From positions 914,501 through 978,500 of the forward strand of contig CAJZBQ010000051.1 in NCBI GenBank assembly GCA_914767885.1: a DNA stretch of 64,000 bases, written 5' to 3'. A program made the translations under genes and the position numbers. The stretch comes from Blepharisma stoltei (Eukaryota; Ciliophora; Heterotrichea; Heterotrichida; Blepharismidae). Under the pieces are notes generated by a model. That model was not told where the DNA came from. It ran no database searches and saw nothing but the letters and a program-made list of their open reading frames with translations. Below are positions 11,181 to 22,396 of the stretch, in pieces; position 1 is the first letter of the stretch; each line of letters opens with the position of its first letter.

Positions 11181-12650
11181 TTATAGAGTAGGATAAGAAG
11201 CCACCATTTGGATGCCACAAACCCCAGTGCTGCTTGCAATTGCGATATTTAGGTATCCGCTCATACCCCAGCCACTTCCCCAGGAATTCTTGACGATATA
11301 ATAGGGTACAGAGCCTGTGGTATTGTACCCAACTACTAATGCATAATGATTGATATTGGTTCCACAGTTATTGCTAATGATTCCTGTCTTATAGTATTGC
11401 CATACATACTGATCAGCTTCGACTCCAACTGCAATAGGTTGCTGTGTTATGGCTGCCATTAAGGCTGCCGGATCATCTACTGGTGCAACATTATTATAGC
11501 TTGCTATTTTAACTGCCACGTTGCTTGCTAAAGTTGGTATGCAGTTGCTTACAGTTGAATTTGCTGATGTCCAAGGGTAAATTTTATCGCTGGCAATTCC
11601 TTCGTTTCCTATGACATATTCATATGCAAAATCTGGGATTCCACCATTGCATCCATGATTGCCATAAGAGTAGGAGCATGATACTAATTGTTCTTCTGAG
11701 AGGGATACTATAGGATTTCCTGAAATTTTCCATAAGCCTTCAATAGCTCCTGTTGTTGCAAATGCCCAGCCTGCTGTGCAAGTTCCTTGGTTTCCAACAG
11801 GTGTGACGGCGCCTGCAGACCTCCAATCAATGCTTTGTGGAATCTTTAAAGAAGTATCAAACCATGTTGATTTTCCAGAGAGCTTGATAGCTTTATAATT
11901 AACTAATTCCCCTCCTTATTTATCTAGCAAAGCCATTGGAAAAATATATATGAGCAAGTAAAAATTTTATAATATAAAAAAAATTTTTTATATATAAGTG
12001 ATATAAATTTTAACAGCGCATTTTAAATTGTTGGAATAGGGGGTTATTTTAATTTTCAAAGTAAAATTAATATAAAGCACCCCTCCGTGAGTAAGCAAAT
12101 TATTTGCTTGCTAATTGAGGGGGAGTAAATATATTGCCTTGAACTCTTCTGGGGATAGATCTGTGAAGTCATTGTAGCCTAAGGTCCAAGATTTATTGAG
12201 AGAGTTGTGAAGTCGAATATAAGCTGCATTTTGGGTGAAAATATTATAATTATTATCAATGGAAAAATTTAAATATTTTTTTAAGCAGAAATCATATTCA
12301 ATGAAAAAGTTAACCTTTAATCAATTAAATATAGCAGTATATTTTATAGGTGAAAATGTTTAATAAGGCTAAATTTTGTGAAATGATGCCAATTTCAGAT
12401 TGCTTCTGTATATATAAAAGCGTTTTGCATATTCTTCATCAGAGTAAGCTTTATTGAATTTTTCGACGTAATCATTGAACTCTTGCTCTTCAAACTGAAA
12501 TTGCTTCATTGCAGATGCAGACAGTGATGGCTGCTGGCAATAGGAAACTACGCCAACTACACAGAAGATTCCAAGAATTCCTAGTAATGCAAGAAGGGTT
12601 CTTGATGTTTTAGACCAAGATGGATCTGAAAAGTGAAGTCTAGGCTCCAT
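11181..12650 (-). CDS. Papain-family (cathepsin L-like) protein lacking catalytic Cys
   Basis: 374 residues after removal of a 222-bp MITE and a 123-bp IES. Signal-anchor/TM helix near residues 17-40, I29-type inhibitor propeptide (YIRLHNSLNKSW, GYNDFTDLS), then a mature C1A domain beginning IPQSIDWR. The oxyanion Gln (NQG), His (INHYALVVGY) and Asn (VKNSWGSGWG) are present. The active-site segment, however, reads QGTCTAGWAF instead of QGxCGSCWAF, so the nucleophile Cys is Gly (codon GGC). Probably a non-catalytic lysosomal or secreted pseudoprotease. Confidence 0.85.
11907..12128 (-). mobile_element. MITE-type IES, 222 bp, pointer TTA
   Basis: TAA at 11904-11906 and 12126-12128. Termini carry C/G runs (ACTCCCCCTCAATTAGC; CTAATTCCCCTCC) and the TCCGTGAGTAAGC motif of the larger MITE family. 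Removal gives FKAIYLVNYKAIKLSG in frame. Confidence 0.85.
12247..12369 (-). other. IES, about 123 bp, pointer TA
   Basis: Lies in the propeptide of the papain-like gene. The TA-TA junction at 12247/12370 joins SFHKIY to NIFTQNAAYIRLHN and makes the total length divisible by three. The exact pair is one of few possible choices. Confidence 0.65.
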
Positions 12651-13036
12651 TGCAATATTTATTCACCAAATTTAAGAAGACTTTTGCATATAATTTAACC
12701 CATTATATTGTTTCTATGATAAAAATAATTCCTTATTTATTATTTGTAAATTTCCAGGTTTTATGTTTCAATATCAAAAGGAATAAATTAACGAAAATAG
12801 TGTGATTAAAATTTGGAATAAATTATTTTGAAAATATGATAACTATAGAGTTATTTAATTCTAGATTAATAAATTTGCTAAAGGAAATAAAAATAATTAA
12901 TAAAAATTACAATATTATAATTACTTGCGTCTGTTTTATTGTTTCTGTATATAAAATTATTTATCATCAATTTTCTTGATAATTCTTTGTTGAATCAATT
13001 GATTATTCAAATATTATTTTTGAATTTAAAGCATTA

Positions 13037-13857
13037 CTCCCCTTTAATTGGAATAAAATATTGTAAAATTTCCATTTTTTTTGAATTTTAACTGGAATAA
13101 AAATTATTTCTTTAAATAGGAAAATTTTATAAAATTCAATTTCACGTAATTTAACACAGAGAGAGAGATAAATTATAGGGAGTCCCAGGGGATTATTCCA
13201 GCCCCTACCCTTACACGGATTAGCTTCGCGCTTCAGTGGCGTTAAGCACTAATCCCAGCTAACGCCCTTTTCTGATGACGTCATCAAAAATGGTGACGTC
13301 GACATCTTTCGGGGAGACTCACCCGAACCTGCTTGGACCAAAAAACTTCAGCAAAGGACTCTCTTAACCCCTGGTAGTGCTCAGGGTATGAGGGAGCCGT
13401 CCGTTGTCTCCTTCTGGAACTACCTCTGCCATTTTACAGGCAACATAATGCTCCTCCAGAAGTACCTGCTTGGTATTGCGCCGTCGGTCTTTCGTCTGTG
13501 GGTCGAAGAGAGGTCCAGTTAGCCCAAACCTGCTCCCACCCTGGAAACCACACCTCCATCCGACCCCGTGGCCCTTCGGGGCCGCCATTTTGTTAAGTGA
13601 CCCCGAATTTCGGAACTTCCTGTTTTTCTGTCGGACTGCGGCCTTCGCCATCATGGAAGGCGTAAATTTCTCGTAATTTAACAGAAGAAGTTCAAATTGA
13701 ATATTATTTAAAAGTTTCAGCTAATCGATTTATAATTATTCATAAAAATAAAATTCAAAAATATTGGATTTATATTTGAAAAAAATGATTTTATTGAGAA
13801 AAAAAACCTTTAAATTGGAACAGGAATTTTTGTTCTATTTTAATTGGAGAGGAGTTA
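13037..13857. mobile_element. Intergenic MITE with a nested retroelement
   Basis: Outer element bounded by TTA (13034-13036, 13855-13857) with inverted termini ACTCCCCTTTAATTGG and CCAATTAAAATAG-type ends. A 515-bp GC-rich insert with its own duplication sits inside. Without the inner insert the outer element is about 294 bp, the size of the other MITEs here. It lies between the papain-like and IPK genes. Confidence 0.7.
13157..13671. mobile_element. Retroelement-like insert R9 nested in MITE
   Basis: Flanked by a perfect 12-bp duplication CGTAATTTAACA (13145-13156, 13672-13683). GC-rich, starts with a GA microsatellite (CAGAGAGAGAGAT), and contains GATGACGTCATC (a palindrome). ORFs on both strands of up to 96 codons have no recognisable content and are treated as spurious. 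Confidence 0.75.
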
Positions 13858-13992
13858 TAATTTTACTTGTAAATACTGTTAACATAAAAAATCTTATAAG
13901 ACATCCTGAATAGCTAGCCTAAAATTGTTTCACACATTTTTATTATTTTTTTTTTATTTTCAATGATATTTATTAAATTCTTCAATAAAGAA

Positions 13993-15282
13993 TTATGGTG
14001 TTGCATGCTTCAATTTCAGCTTTTCCCACGTGCTGATTAGACTTTCTAATCCTTCAATCATGTCTATACAATTCTGCATTGAATTTTTAGCCATTCTAAT
14101 CCTTAAAAATTGCAAATTCTATAAAATAAATAAACTATCCCTTATATTTTCTACAATTATTAAAATCGAGTATCATAAATATCGCTTACTGTTATCTCTT
14201 GTTCCCTCTGACGGATAAACATAAGAAAAGTCAATAAACTTCGTTTGAGCTTTGTTAAATCCATTCACATATAATACAGAGCATGTGAAATAGGTGTTCA
14301 CCGTTTGCTTCCTAAATCACGCCAGAATCTCTTGCGTTTCCATAATAAATTGATCTACAACCTTATTCAGACCGGGGGGTATACTTGGTCTGGTGGAGCG
14401 CAGTATTGGGATGGCTGATACGGCTCGTATCCAGGGCAGATTTTACCCCAAGGGAGATGGAACTTGGAATTTGGAAAGAGATAGTCCAGAAAACCAGAAG
14501 GTTTTCGCTTGGCCAACTAGTAATTTTCCCACGCATCCCTGGAGTTGTGCCCTAGGCTACGAATTTCATCTTTGTCAATAATATGACCAGGAAATTTACA
14601 TTTCGAATTTTCGGAGCAGGCAGCTCAGTTGGCGTACAGTAGCCCAGAGTCTTTACCTCCCAATTCCTCGTCTGGAAGGAGCAACAGATGCTTTTAGGCC
14701 ATTTAGACAGTCAAACAAGAATATGGAGCGAAATAGAAAAGTGAGCTGCTCTATGATAATTTAAGTTAATCTAAGATCTACAACTGCTTCTTGGAAAACT
14801 CCATCCCTTATCACCAGCTTCGAGAAGTAATCCAAAATATTGTCTGGCGTGATATCAAAAACTTTTTTTTTCCTGATCGATTCAGTTACACGCCCTTCTC
14901 TGTCCTTAATTAAAAGCCCTGTTATTCTAAACCCTAAGCTTGAAGTCGTTGTTTTTGATGCTCTTAATTGCTGAGTTACACATCTAGGTGGTGAATGATC
15001 TCTAGTCCATGTAACTTTGCCAATTTTGCAATCCATTATTGAAGGATTATCGTATCCTCATAACAGATTTTCCAAAACAACGTAATTATTCCCATCAATC
15101 GACTGGGATCCATAAAACTTGGGAACTAATTTTCGAAATTCATGCAAGATTGGATTTTGATTATTTGGATTAAACAATGTTCTATAGAAATTAAGCTCGC
15201 TGGAAAGAGCTCGCTTTAACAGCTTATCTCGTCTGAAGATTAAAATGCCTTCATGGCCTCCTGCTTGTGGCCTGGATTCCAT
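13993..15282 (-). CDS. Inositol polyphosphate kinase (IPK family)
   Basis: 255 residues once a retroelement insert and a 99-bp IES are removed (length divisible by three). Motifs in order: PQAGGHEG near the N-terminus, a YVVLENLLWGYDNPSIMD segment with the IPK signature PSIMDCKIG (PxxxDxKxG), and a C-terminal TKFIDFSYVYP (IDF of the ATP/metal site). TGA encodes the Trp before GYDNPS. The family phosphorylates inositol phosphates (IP3-IP6 kinases). Start ATG 15282, stop TAA 13993. Confidence 0.85.
14090..14188 (-). other. IES, 99 bp, pointer TAA
   Basis: TTA/TAA copies at 14087-14089 and 14186-14188. Removal joins EGTRDNS to KNSMQNCIDMIEGLESLI, a typical IPK C-terminus. Confidence 0.8.
14362..14774. 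mobile_element. Retroelement-like insert R10 in the IPK gene
   Basis: 413-bp body between perfect 10-bp repeats GATCTACAAC (14352-14361, 14775-14784). Excision gives VFQEAVVDQFIMETQEILAW in frame, bridging the two halves of the kinase. It contains GGCAGCTCAGTTGG near 14630, similar to a tRNA A box (TRGCNNAGYNGG), but no clear B box was seen, so a tRNA-derived SINE origin is only a possibility. Ends differ from R1/R2. Confidence 0.8.
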
Positions 15283-15627
15283 TTTCTAATTATAAGAGAA
15301 TCGTCAGAAATTGTCGTTAAAGCTGGTAGTTATAGATTTTTAAATGTTGATATAAAAAAGTTATTGAGATAAACAGAATTTAAATTTAGTTTTTTATTAT
15401 CACGTAGAAATTTTATATGGAGAGAATATTTCAAAGAAGGATAGAAAATTAGTTCATTTTTATTTTTGATAAAATGGGTGTAAAGGTTATAAAATCAGAA
15501 TTTGAAATAAAAAGAGAAAAATATTTGGAAAAATTTTAATTTGTAAATAAATGCTAGAACTGGCTTATTTACTTATTAGGATATAAATAGTTGTAGATGG
15601 TTATTGGAGGATTTTTATATAACAAAT
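15283..15627. other. AT-rich intergenic spacer
   Basis: Divergent spacer between IPK and the next gene. It holds only AT-rich sequence; no repeat, RNA gene or conserved signal was seen. Confidence 0.5.
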
Positions 15628-16182
15628 ATGAAAAGAAAAGAATCTCTTCAAATATTGAAGCCAGTTTTGCAAAGATCTCCAGAAAAAGGCTCGTATTCGA
15701 TAGGAGTTCACGATTCAACTGCTACAACACATTCATCATCTACTTATCGGAGCCAAACAAAGAATTCCTCTCTAAGAAAAAATAAATCAAGATCGATAAT
15801 AGATTGTGAGAGTATCACTACTTTTAATCATTCACAGCTCGAAGTTTCTGAGTTTAAATACGACCCAGAAATCGCACCAATTAAAGAAAAAAATCAAGAA
15901 ATATCAAAAGATGAAGACTCGATTTTGCTCGAATTAGCAGACTTTTTAGGCACCAATCCAAAAAAATCTGAAGTGCCAAATGAGCCTGCCAAAATCCTAA
16001 ATAATAAAAAACCAAGAAAATCGCAATCTCAGCACACTTCTATTGGTAAGCAAGAAAAATTAAACGAAATAAAGCCAGTCCAAAGAAGTAAAATATCATC
16101 TGTAAATAGGGTTATAATTAAAACCAAAATCGAAGGAAATGCTATATTAAAGCGGAAATTTTTAAACAACATTAATAAGTAA
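15628..16182 (+). CDS. Hypothetical low-complexity protein
   Basis: About 184 residues from ATG 15628 to TAA 16182, with no internal TGA or IES. Rich in Ser, Lys, Glu and Asn, with a basic N-terminus (MKRKESLQILKPVLQ), a Ser-rich patch and a short acidic helix (DSILLELADFLG). No domain recognised; composition suggests a disordered phosphoprotein. In-frame codons continue upstream to 15604, but no ATG lies there. Confidence 0.55.
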   Translation: MKRKESLQILKPVLQRSPEKGSYSIGVHDSTATTHSSSTYRSQTKNSSLRKNKSRSIIDCESITTFNHSQLEVSEFKYDPEIAPIKEKNQEISKDEDSILLELADFLGTNPKKSEVPNEPAKILNNKKPRKSQSQHTSIGKQEKLNEIKPVQRSKISSVNRVIIKTKIEGNAILKRKFLNNINK

Positions 16183-16343
16183 ACTAAAAGAAGATTTAAT
16201 TTATTAGGCTAATTGATAATTGAGTGAAGGATTTTTATTTATTTTATGATTGAATAGCTTACTATTAGAAAAATTTATTAGGCTTTAGAAAATGAAAACT
16301 AAGACTTATTCAAGTATTGAAGTATAGTGATATAATAATAAAT

Positions 16344-16412
16344 ATGGAACAAATGAATCCTCTTGGCGTTCCTGGGGAGACTTTTCTTTTCAGGGTCAAA
16401 AGTAGGAAATAA
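16344..16412 (+). pseudogene. Short ORF, possible 5' gene remnant
   Basis: Encodes MEQMNPLGVPGETFLFRVKS and two more residues before TAA. It looks protein-like, but no continuation was found downstream, where an imperfect inverted repeat (about 16395-16487) follows. Could be a relic exon or chance. Confidence 0.2.
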
Positions 16413-16487
16413 TAAACGTAGCATATATTGATATGAGATTATTTATAATCTCATTCCGCTACGCATATTTTGCGAACTTTTTGACTT
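16395..16487. repeat. Imperfect inverted repeat
   Basis: GTCAAAAGT...ACTTTTTGAC outer arms with inner arms around ATGAGATTATTTATAATCTCAT. AT-rich hairpin between genes, possibly an IES or foldback element. Confidence 0.4.
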
Positions 16488-16693
16488 TATTTTTTTTTGG
16501 AATTGACTAACACATTTGATTAGTTTATTGAAATGTAAATTCTGATTGAATAATATCAATTAAAAATATCGTAAAAAATACATTTATAGCAGATACTGAA
16601 ATTTTAAAAAATTATATGGTAATTTATTATAAGTACAAAAATTTTAATGCAGATTGATAAATTTATGGAATAATACACATTTTGAGTAAAAAT

Positions 16694-17680
16694 ATGTCAA
16701 CAGAGAGACACGTGGTTACTGTTTTAATTTTTGAGAGATATGGAAACCAATTACTCGAAGAAATGGGCAAAATTGCATTAAAATATCCTGAGCTCCAAAT
16801 TGCTTGTTTTCTGCATTTTAATGATTTCAAAGAATCAAACCATTGGGGGAATACAGATATTTTAGTCCTTCACATTAGATCACAAACCGAATTAGATGAA
16901 TCCTTAGCAAATAATCCTATAAAATGGGTTCATTCTCTTAGCGCAGGGGTTGATACGATAATACATTCAGAATTGCTAAGGAGTATGAATATTCCATTAA
17001 CTAATGCTAAAGGAGCGTATGACCGTGGAATTGCTGAGTGATGTATTACATCTATGCTTTATTTTCAAAAAAATATGCAACTGCTATTTGAGCAGCAAAA
17101 AAATCATTCTTATAAGCTATTCCAAATGCCAACTTTATATAGAACAACCTTAGTCATATTAGGATATGGATCTATAGGAAGATACGTAGCTAAATTAGCG
17201 AAAGTTTTTGGGATGAGAATTATTGGAATTAAACAAACTGCATCAGAGCCAGATGAATATGCTGAAGAAATCGTAGAAATTAGCAGACTTCATGAATTTT
17301 TGCCTCAAGCTGATTTTTTTGTTATGGCCCTGCCAAAACATTCATTGACTGTAGATATTATTGGAGCCAAAGAGCTATCGCTTCTGAAAAATAGCGCAGT
17401 TTTAATTAATGTAGGGAGAGGAATAAATTTAGATGAAGGTGCTTTAATTCAAGCTCTTTATACTAGGACTATTAGAGGTGCAGCGCTTGATGTATTTAAA
17501 AATGAACCTTTATCTGCTGATTCTAGACTTTGGGATACCCCAAATATTTTGTTGACCCCACACAACTGCGCTGTTGTAGATAATGTGATTGAGCTTTCTG
17601 TAAATGTATTCGAAAAACATTTAAAAGAATTTTTTGAAGGATCTATCAAATCTTCAGTCGACTTCAATAAAGGCTATTAA
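16694..17680 (+). CDS. D-isomer-specific 2-hydroxyacid dehydrogenase, copy 1
   Basis: 328 residues, no IES, one TGA Trp at 17039 (IAEW). Rossmann signature GYGSIGRYVAKLAKVFG, the active-site Arg in NVGRGINLDEGALI, Glu in the KNEP segment, and the catalytic His in TPHNCAV. Members reduce 2-ketoacids (glyoxylate, hydroxypyruvate) with NAD(P)H. The catalytic Arg-Glu-His set appears complete. Tandem with a paralogue 99 bp downstream. Cytosolic, since no targeting sequence is visible. Confidence 0.9.
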
Positions 17681-17779
17681 ATCAGGTTTAAATTTAATTA
17701 AAAATGAAAAATGACCCAAAAATTATTTTTGTGATAATTTTTCATCCTTTAATTTTCCCTAAAAATCTTGTTGATATAA

Positions 17780-18917
17780 ATGGCTGAAGAATATGTGGTT
17801 ACAGTGCTGCTTTTCGAAAGATTTGCAAATGTTTTAACTGAAGAAATGAATAAACTAGCATTAAAATATCCTCAGCTTCAAATATCTTGCTTTTTGGACT
17901 TCAATGATTTTAAGGAATCAACTCATTGGGGAAGAACAAACATTTTAGTTTTGCATTTTAGAAAGCAAAGTGATGTTGACGAGACTTTGCAAAATAACCC
18001 AATAAAGTGGGTTCATTCTATAACTTCTGGAGTAGACAGCTATAAAAATTTCTCATAGATGGCACTGTTTGCCCTTGATTTGCCCACTAGGGAAATTTTT
18101 TGGTTCGACCAGTACCATATGGTTTGGTCAAACCAAAAAATTTTCCTCATGGGCAAATCAAGGGCAAACAGCGCCATCTACGGGAAATTTTCTATATATT
18201 TCTTCTGAAATAATGAAAAGCATGAATATTCCTCTGACAAGCTCTAAAGGTGCATATGATTGTGGGATGGCAGAGTGGTGCATGACAGTGATGCTTTATT
18301 TCCAAAAGCAAATGAAAGTGCTTTTTGAGCAGCAAAATAATCATATTTACAAGCTTTTTCATATGCCAACTTTATATGGAACAACTTTAGTCATATTAGG
18401 ATATGGATCTATAGGAAAATACGTAGCTAAATTAGCTAAAGGCTTTGGGATGAGAATTATTGGAATTAAACAGACTGCATCAGAGCCAGACGAATATGCT
18501 GATGAAATTGTCGAAACTTGCAGGCTTCACGAATTTTTGCCACAAGCAGACTTTTTAGTAATGGCTCTTCCTAATATCCCTTCTACAGAAAACATAATTG
18601 GAGCTCAACAATTATATTTAATGAAAAAATCTGCTGTCCTCATTAATGTCGGAAGAGGGGCAAATTTAGATGAAGATGCCTTAATTGACGCTCTTACAAA
18701 TGGAAATTTAAAAGGGGCTGCTCTTGATGCATGCAAAATAGAGCCTATTCCACAGAATTCAAGACTTTGGGATACCTCAAATATCATATTGTCTCCTCAC
18801 AATTGTGCTGTTGTTAGTAATGTGATAGAGTTATCATCTTTATGCTTTGAAAAACATTTATTATCATTTTTTGATGGAAATTTAAAGTCTACAGTGGATT
18901 TTAATAAAGGTTATTAA
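17780..18917 (+). CDS. D-isomer-specific 2-hydroxyacid dehydrogenase, copy 2 (hairpin IES)
   Basis: 327 residues after removing a 154-bp palindromic IES; closely similar to copy 1 throughout (GYGSIGKYVAKLAKGFG, NVGRGANLDEDALI, SPHNCAVV). Catalytic Arg, Glu (CKIEP) and His are retained. Without excision the frame ends at TAG 18056. The gene ends 10 bp before the convergent snurportin gene. Confidence 0.9.
18044..18197. mobile_element. Hairpin IES, 154 bp, pointer TAT
   Basis: Near-perfect palindrome of about 60-bp arms (ATGGCACTGTTTGCCC ... GGGCAAACAGCGCCAT) centred near 18120. TAT repeats at 18041-18043 and 18195-18197. Removal joins GVDSY to ISSEIMKSMNIPL. Confidence 0.9.
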
Positions 18918-18927
18918 ATAAAATATT

Positions 18928-20022
18928 TTAGACAGTGGGATATAAATAATTACCAAAATAAATTGTTTTTGGGGTATCTATGTGATCGTTTGAAATAAAG
19001 GCTTCTTCGATAGAGATAAAAGTAATTGGGGAATTTCTAGATAAATATTGATATAAAATTTTACTTCAATGATCAGCTTTACCTTTGCGGAATGATGCTT
19101 TTTGCATGAACTCAAGCCCGATGACAGCTGGCTGCTCAATGTCAGTATTAATTGCTTCAATTTTGCATTTGACTAAATTTCCATGGTGCAATTGATATTT
19201 TTCAATATCAACACTGCCTAGTACAAAGCCATCTAAAGTTAATAGCTCTCCAGTATATTTTACAAATAAAATAATCTCAATTTCCTCAGAAATATTATTC
19301 AATGCATATAAGCTGCAATTAGCATCCTTTCATATCATAATATCATGGTTAATTCCAAGGACATAGCTACTATTTTTATTATAAAAAATCAGTCCATCTT
19401 TTTCATAGTCAAACTTCCAAAAATAAGCATTTCTTAGTCCCTCAAGGTTTCCTTCAAAAATATTAATAGTTTTAATAGATAGCCCAGATATCTCACATTG
19501 TGATAAATAGCATTGCAAAAAATAAAACCTTGACTCTGCTGGATATTCATAAAACTCTTCCATTTTCCAGCACAATAAATCAAGCGCATAATAAGTGTCT
19601 TGATTTTCACTATATATACAGTCTAGTAATATAATGCCTCCACGAGAGTTAGAATTTGAAAACAAAATCCCAGGAGAGTATGATTTCATTAAATTCCCAT
19701 TTTTATCAAATGAGGTAGTAATGCCATCATGCACTAGTATCATGCATCTTTTTCCTGAAGGTCGTGGTATTATAAGATAATCTGAATTTATATAGTGCGG
19801 AGAAGTTAAATAGCATTCAGTCATAAATTGACGAGCCAAAAAATTTTGCTTTATGTGATTTATTTTTTTCTTTTTAAGTTTTGAAGGGAAGGATCTGAAT
19901 TTGTTGTTTCTGGCTTCGATATCTCTTTTTCGAGATTTTTCGGATAACTTTTCACTTCTAATTGTGTTGTAAGACTGGAAATCGGGAGAAAAAATTTCGT
20001 TCCTGTTGGTGTGATTTTTCAT
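18928..20022 (-). CDS. Snurportin-1-like m3G-cap snRNP import adaptor
   Basis: 364 residues with TGA read as Trp twice (DIMIW, ADHW). N-terminal basic segment resembling an importin-beta-binding domain (EKLSEKSRKRDIEARNNK), then the cap-binding fold: IIPRPSGKRCMILVHDG, ILLDCIYSENQDTYYALD, CWKMEEFYEYPAESRFYF, and KDGLIFYNKNSSYVLG. This order is specific to snurportin-1, which binds the trimethylguanosine cap of U snRNAs and brings snRNPs into the nucleus. No IES. Confidence 0.85.
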
Positions 20023-20270
20023 ATTAATTATAATTTGATTTTAAAATATGATTTATTAATAGAAAATAGCTAAAATTTATCAGAACAATTTTAATCATAG
20101 TTATGATTCCATTATAATGGAAATTTGCTTTAATTAATTATTTCTTCAGTAAAACTCTGATTGCTTAAATGAATCGCTTTCTGAATGCTGATAAGCAAAT
20201 TATAAATTTTATTGGTGTTTGTAACGAAGCCAGCAGTAACTGGTATAAAAGTTGAATTATTAATTACATC

Positions 20271-20645
20271 ATGGAATTTAAATTCCTATCTGTAAGAGAA
20301 GCACGCAGCAAGTCTGATAAATATTATTTATTCCAATTCGAAGTTTCATATAAAGATTGGAACAATGTAGTAGAAAAGCGTTATTCAGAATTTCTTGAGC
20401 TTCATAGGGTGATGAAGCTGATTAGGCTGTCGATAACTCAGCCACTTCCTCATTTCCCTGGCCAAATGCTGATGAAAACCTTATTCCACAAGGTAACTCC
20501 TAAGGATATCGAGGAAAGAAAAGCAGGGCTTGAAAACTACATGAATGAGCTTAGCAAAGGGATGTGTGCAAAAAATAGTAAGTACTTCCCTGACTTTATT
20601 TCACTTCCTACAAGACTCAGAGACGAGTATATGCAAGATATTTAA
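20271..20645 (+). CDS. Stand-alone PX-domain protein
   Basis: 124 residues forming a single PX domain: FQFEVSYKDW strand, EKRYSEFLELH (phosphoinositide-binding Arg followed by Tyr-Ser-Glu-Phe), a proline turn LPHFPGQ, and IEERKAGLENYMNELSK with the second basic residue. PX domains bind PI3P on endosomes. No BAR or other domain follows, as in short SNX3-type proteins. Confidence 0.85.
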   Translation: MEFKFLSVREARSKSDKYYLFQFEVSYKDWNNVVEKRYSEFLELHRVMKLIRLSITQPLPHFPGQMLMKTLFHKVTPKDIEERKAGLENYMNELSKGMCAKNSKYFPDFISLPTRLRDEYMQDI

Positions 20646-20874
20646 ACTGAAAATATTGCTAGGCAATATTTTTCTTAATTAGATTATTTATTTCTCCCTT
20701 AGATTATTGAGTAAATACCTAAAAGCATCTAAATTAATTTTTCAATGAGTATTTGCTCTTCCACAAGAATTCCTGTATAATATTATAATAGATTTTCTTA
20801 GATAAAGTAAAATTAATTTAAGATAATTTGGTTAATATCCAAAATCATTCAAAATCATAACTTGATTTTTTTAA

Positions 20875-21138
20875 TTATGGGCTTTTAAGAACTGAAGTCT
20901 CAAGCTTAAACCCGTGTATGTCTTGGCCTTCTATGCATTTATTTACCATTCTGTGCTGAACAATTGTACTTTTGCCTTCAAAAGAATCGCTTGCAACTTT
21001 TATATGCAGCATTGTACCACATCCTCCGCTTAAATCGATAACTTCTACTTGTGTGTTTGCTCCTAGGCCTTGTTTAATTTTATTAGCAACTGCTTGCTCG
21101 ATAGAAAAATTCCTGAAAACCCTACTGAGCCTTATCAT
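20875..21138 (-). CDS. BolA-like protein, probably mitochondrial (BOLA3 type)
   Basis: 87 residues. Basic N-terminal stretch MIRLSRVFRNFS fits a mitochondrial presequence. The BolA core reads DLSGGCGTMLHIKVASDSF, then STIVQHRMVN and IHGFKLET. The GGCG Cys and the invariant His (QHRMVN) match BOLA3-type proteins, which work with monothiol glutaredoxins in iron-sulfur cluster delivery. Confidence 0.9.
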   Translation of the reverse strand: MIRLSRVFRNFSIEQAVANKIKQGLGANTQVEVIDLSGGCGTMLHIKVASDSFEGKSTIVQHRMVNKCIEGQDIHGFKLETSVLKSP

Positions 21139-21252
21139 TTATTATAAAATTCCATCATAGAAATCTATTGGCTTGATTTTTAATTAAAATATATCAATCA
21201 ATATTTTCCTATAAATATCTTAAAAACTTCTATTATCACAAATGTTTTATAT

Positions 21253-22023
21253 TTAAAGTTGATAAACAACAGGATGAGGGAACAAGTCATATATAGTAGT
21301 CTTGTTTTTAGGCCTCTCAATCCCATACTGTTTTAAGTTCAGCTGTGGTGGGAACCTCTTTGTGTAGAACCATCCCAAGCTCATCATTAAATTGCTGACA
21401 AGGATGATCCCAGCTGTTTCAAAAATAAAAGCAATTGTATATTGAGCGTACATTAAGTATAAAATTGAGGTTGAAACTCCTGTATCACAAAGGTCGTTTT
21501 CTTGGCAGTAAATATCTTCAGAGAGCCAAACAGTGAAGATAACTTGCATAACTAACATTACGGTTTGACTAATAAGACTCTATATACCTTATAGGATTAT
21601 TGCTATTTTTATAGGAAAATAATGTATTTTTAGGCTATTTACCATATTTCTGTATATATTTCTTACTCCCCATCGAAAAGCTTGATGTTCCCTTACAAAA
21701 AACCCAATCAAGGCTGCCACAAATTCACCCATCATTTTAGCGTAAATATACAATGCATCAGCCCAAGCAAAAATAATGAACATATTCGCGATTTGGAACG
21801 CGGAAATTATTCTTATATGGTAATCAGTGTGCTTGATCATCTTCAATTCAATACGACTAGAACGGAGATATGATATAAGAATTAGAAGTCCAGCTATAAG
21901 TCCTCCTGCTACTACGTAAGGGAAAAAAAGGTATAGGTAGATATCATAAAGCAGAACACTATTAGAAGGGTAATTGTGATCTGAAATTTGGGCTGATAGT
22001 GAATTATCGTCTGAGATTGACAT
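21253..22023 (-). CDS. Multipass membrane protein, function unknown
   Basis: The N-terminal half (22023 to about 21640) has two or three hydrophobic helices (FFPYVVAGGLIAGLLILISY; FIIFAWADALYIYAKMMGEF). The C-terminal half (21558-21253) has two more (MLVMQVIFTVW; TIAFIFETAGIILVSNLMM) and a soluble tail IYDLFPHPVVYQL. An in-frame stop between 21560 and 21640 implies an IES or intron whose borders were not resolved; it must be a multiple of three. A Cys pair (CQENDLCD) lies between helices. No family recognised. Confidence 0.6.
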
Positions 22024-22396
22024 TATTTATTAGAGTTTTAGAAATTTATATGATTGATTAGAAAAAATTAAGGCTTTCTTTATTAAATAAAATGCAATTA
22101 TTGAGGCTTTAGTATAAAATTTACTTATTTACATTGTTTATTTTAAAAATTTTTGGTTGAAGAAAATAGAAACAGTTATGAAATTTAAAGGAAAATAATT
22201 ATATTATTTATAGGCTAAAACGATAATTTTTTAAAAATATGATATTTAATTAATTCGATAATAACGATCACAATCTCAGGGTTTCTAGCATAATTTAAAT
22301 TTGCTAAAATTATATTTAAATTTTACTACTAAATTATCGATTCTCTTATTTAAACTCATCTTTCTTAGCTTTTCATATATATATTTTTCAAATAAA

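Noticed and set aside
13364-13676. Two overlapping open frames on opposite strands
   Set aside because: Both lie in the GC-rich R9 insert, where stop codons are rare by composition. No protein-like pattern and no conservation visible between R copies.
14360-14774. tRNA gene or tRNA-derived SINE from the A-box-like GGCAGCTCAGTTGG
   Set aside because: No B box at the right distance and no cloverleaf could be drawn, so only mentioned as a possibility in R10.
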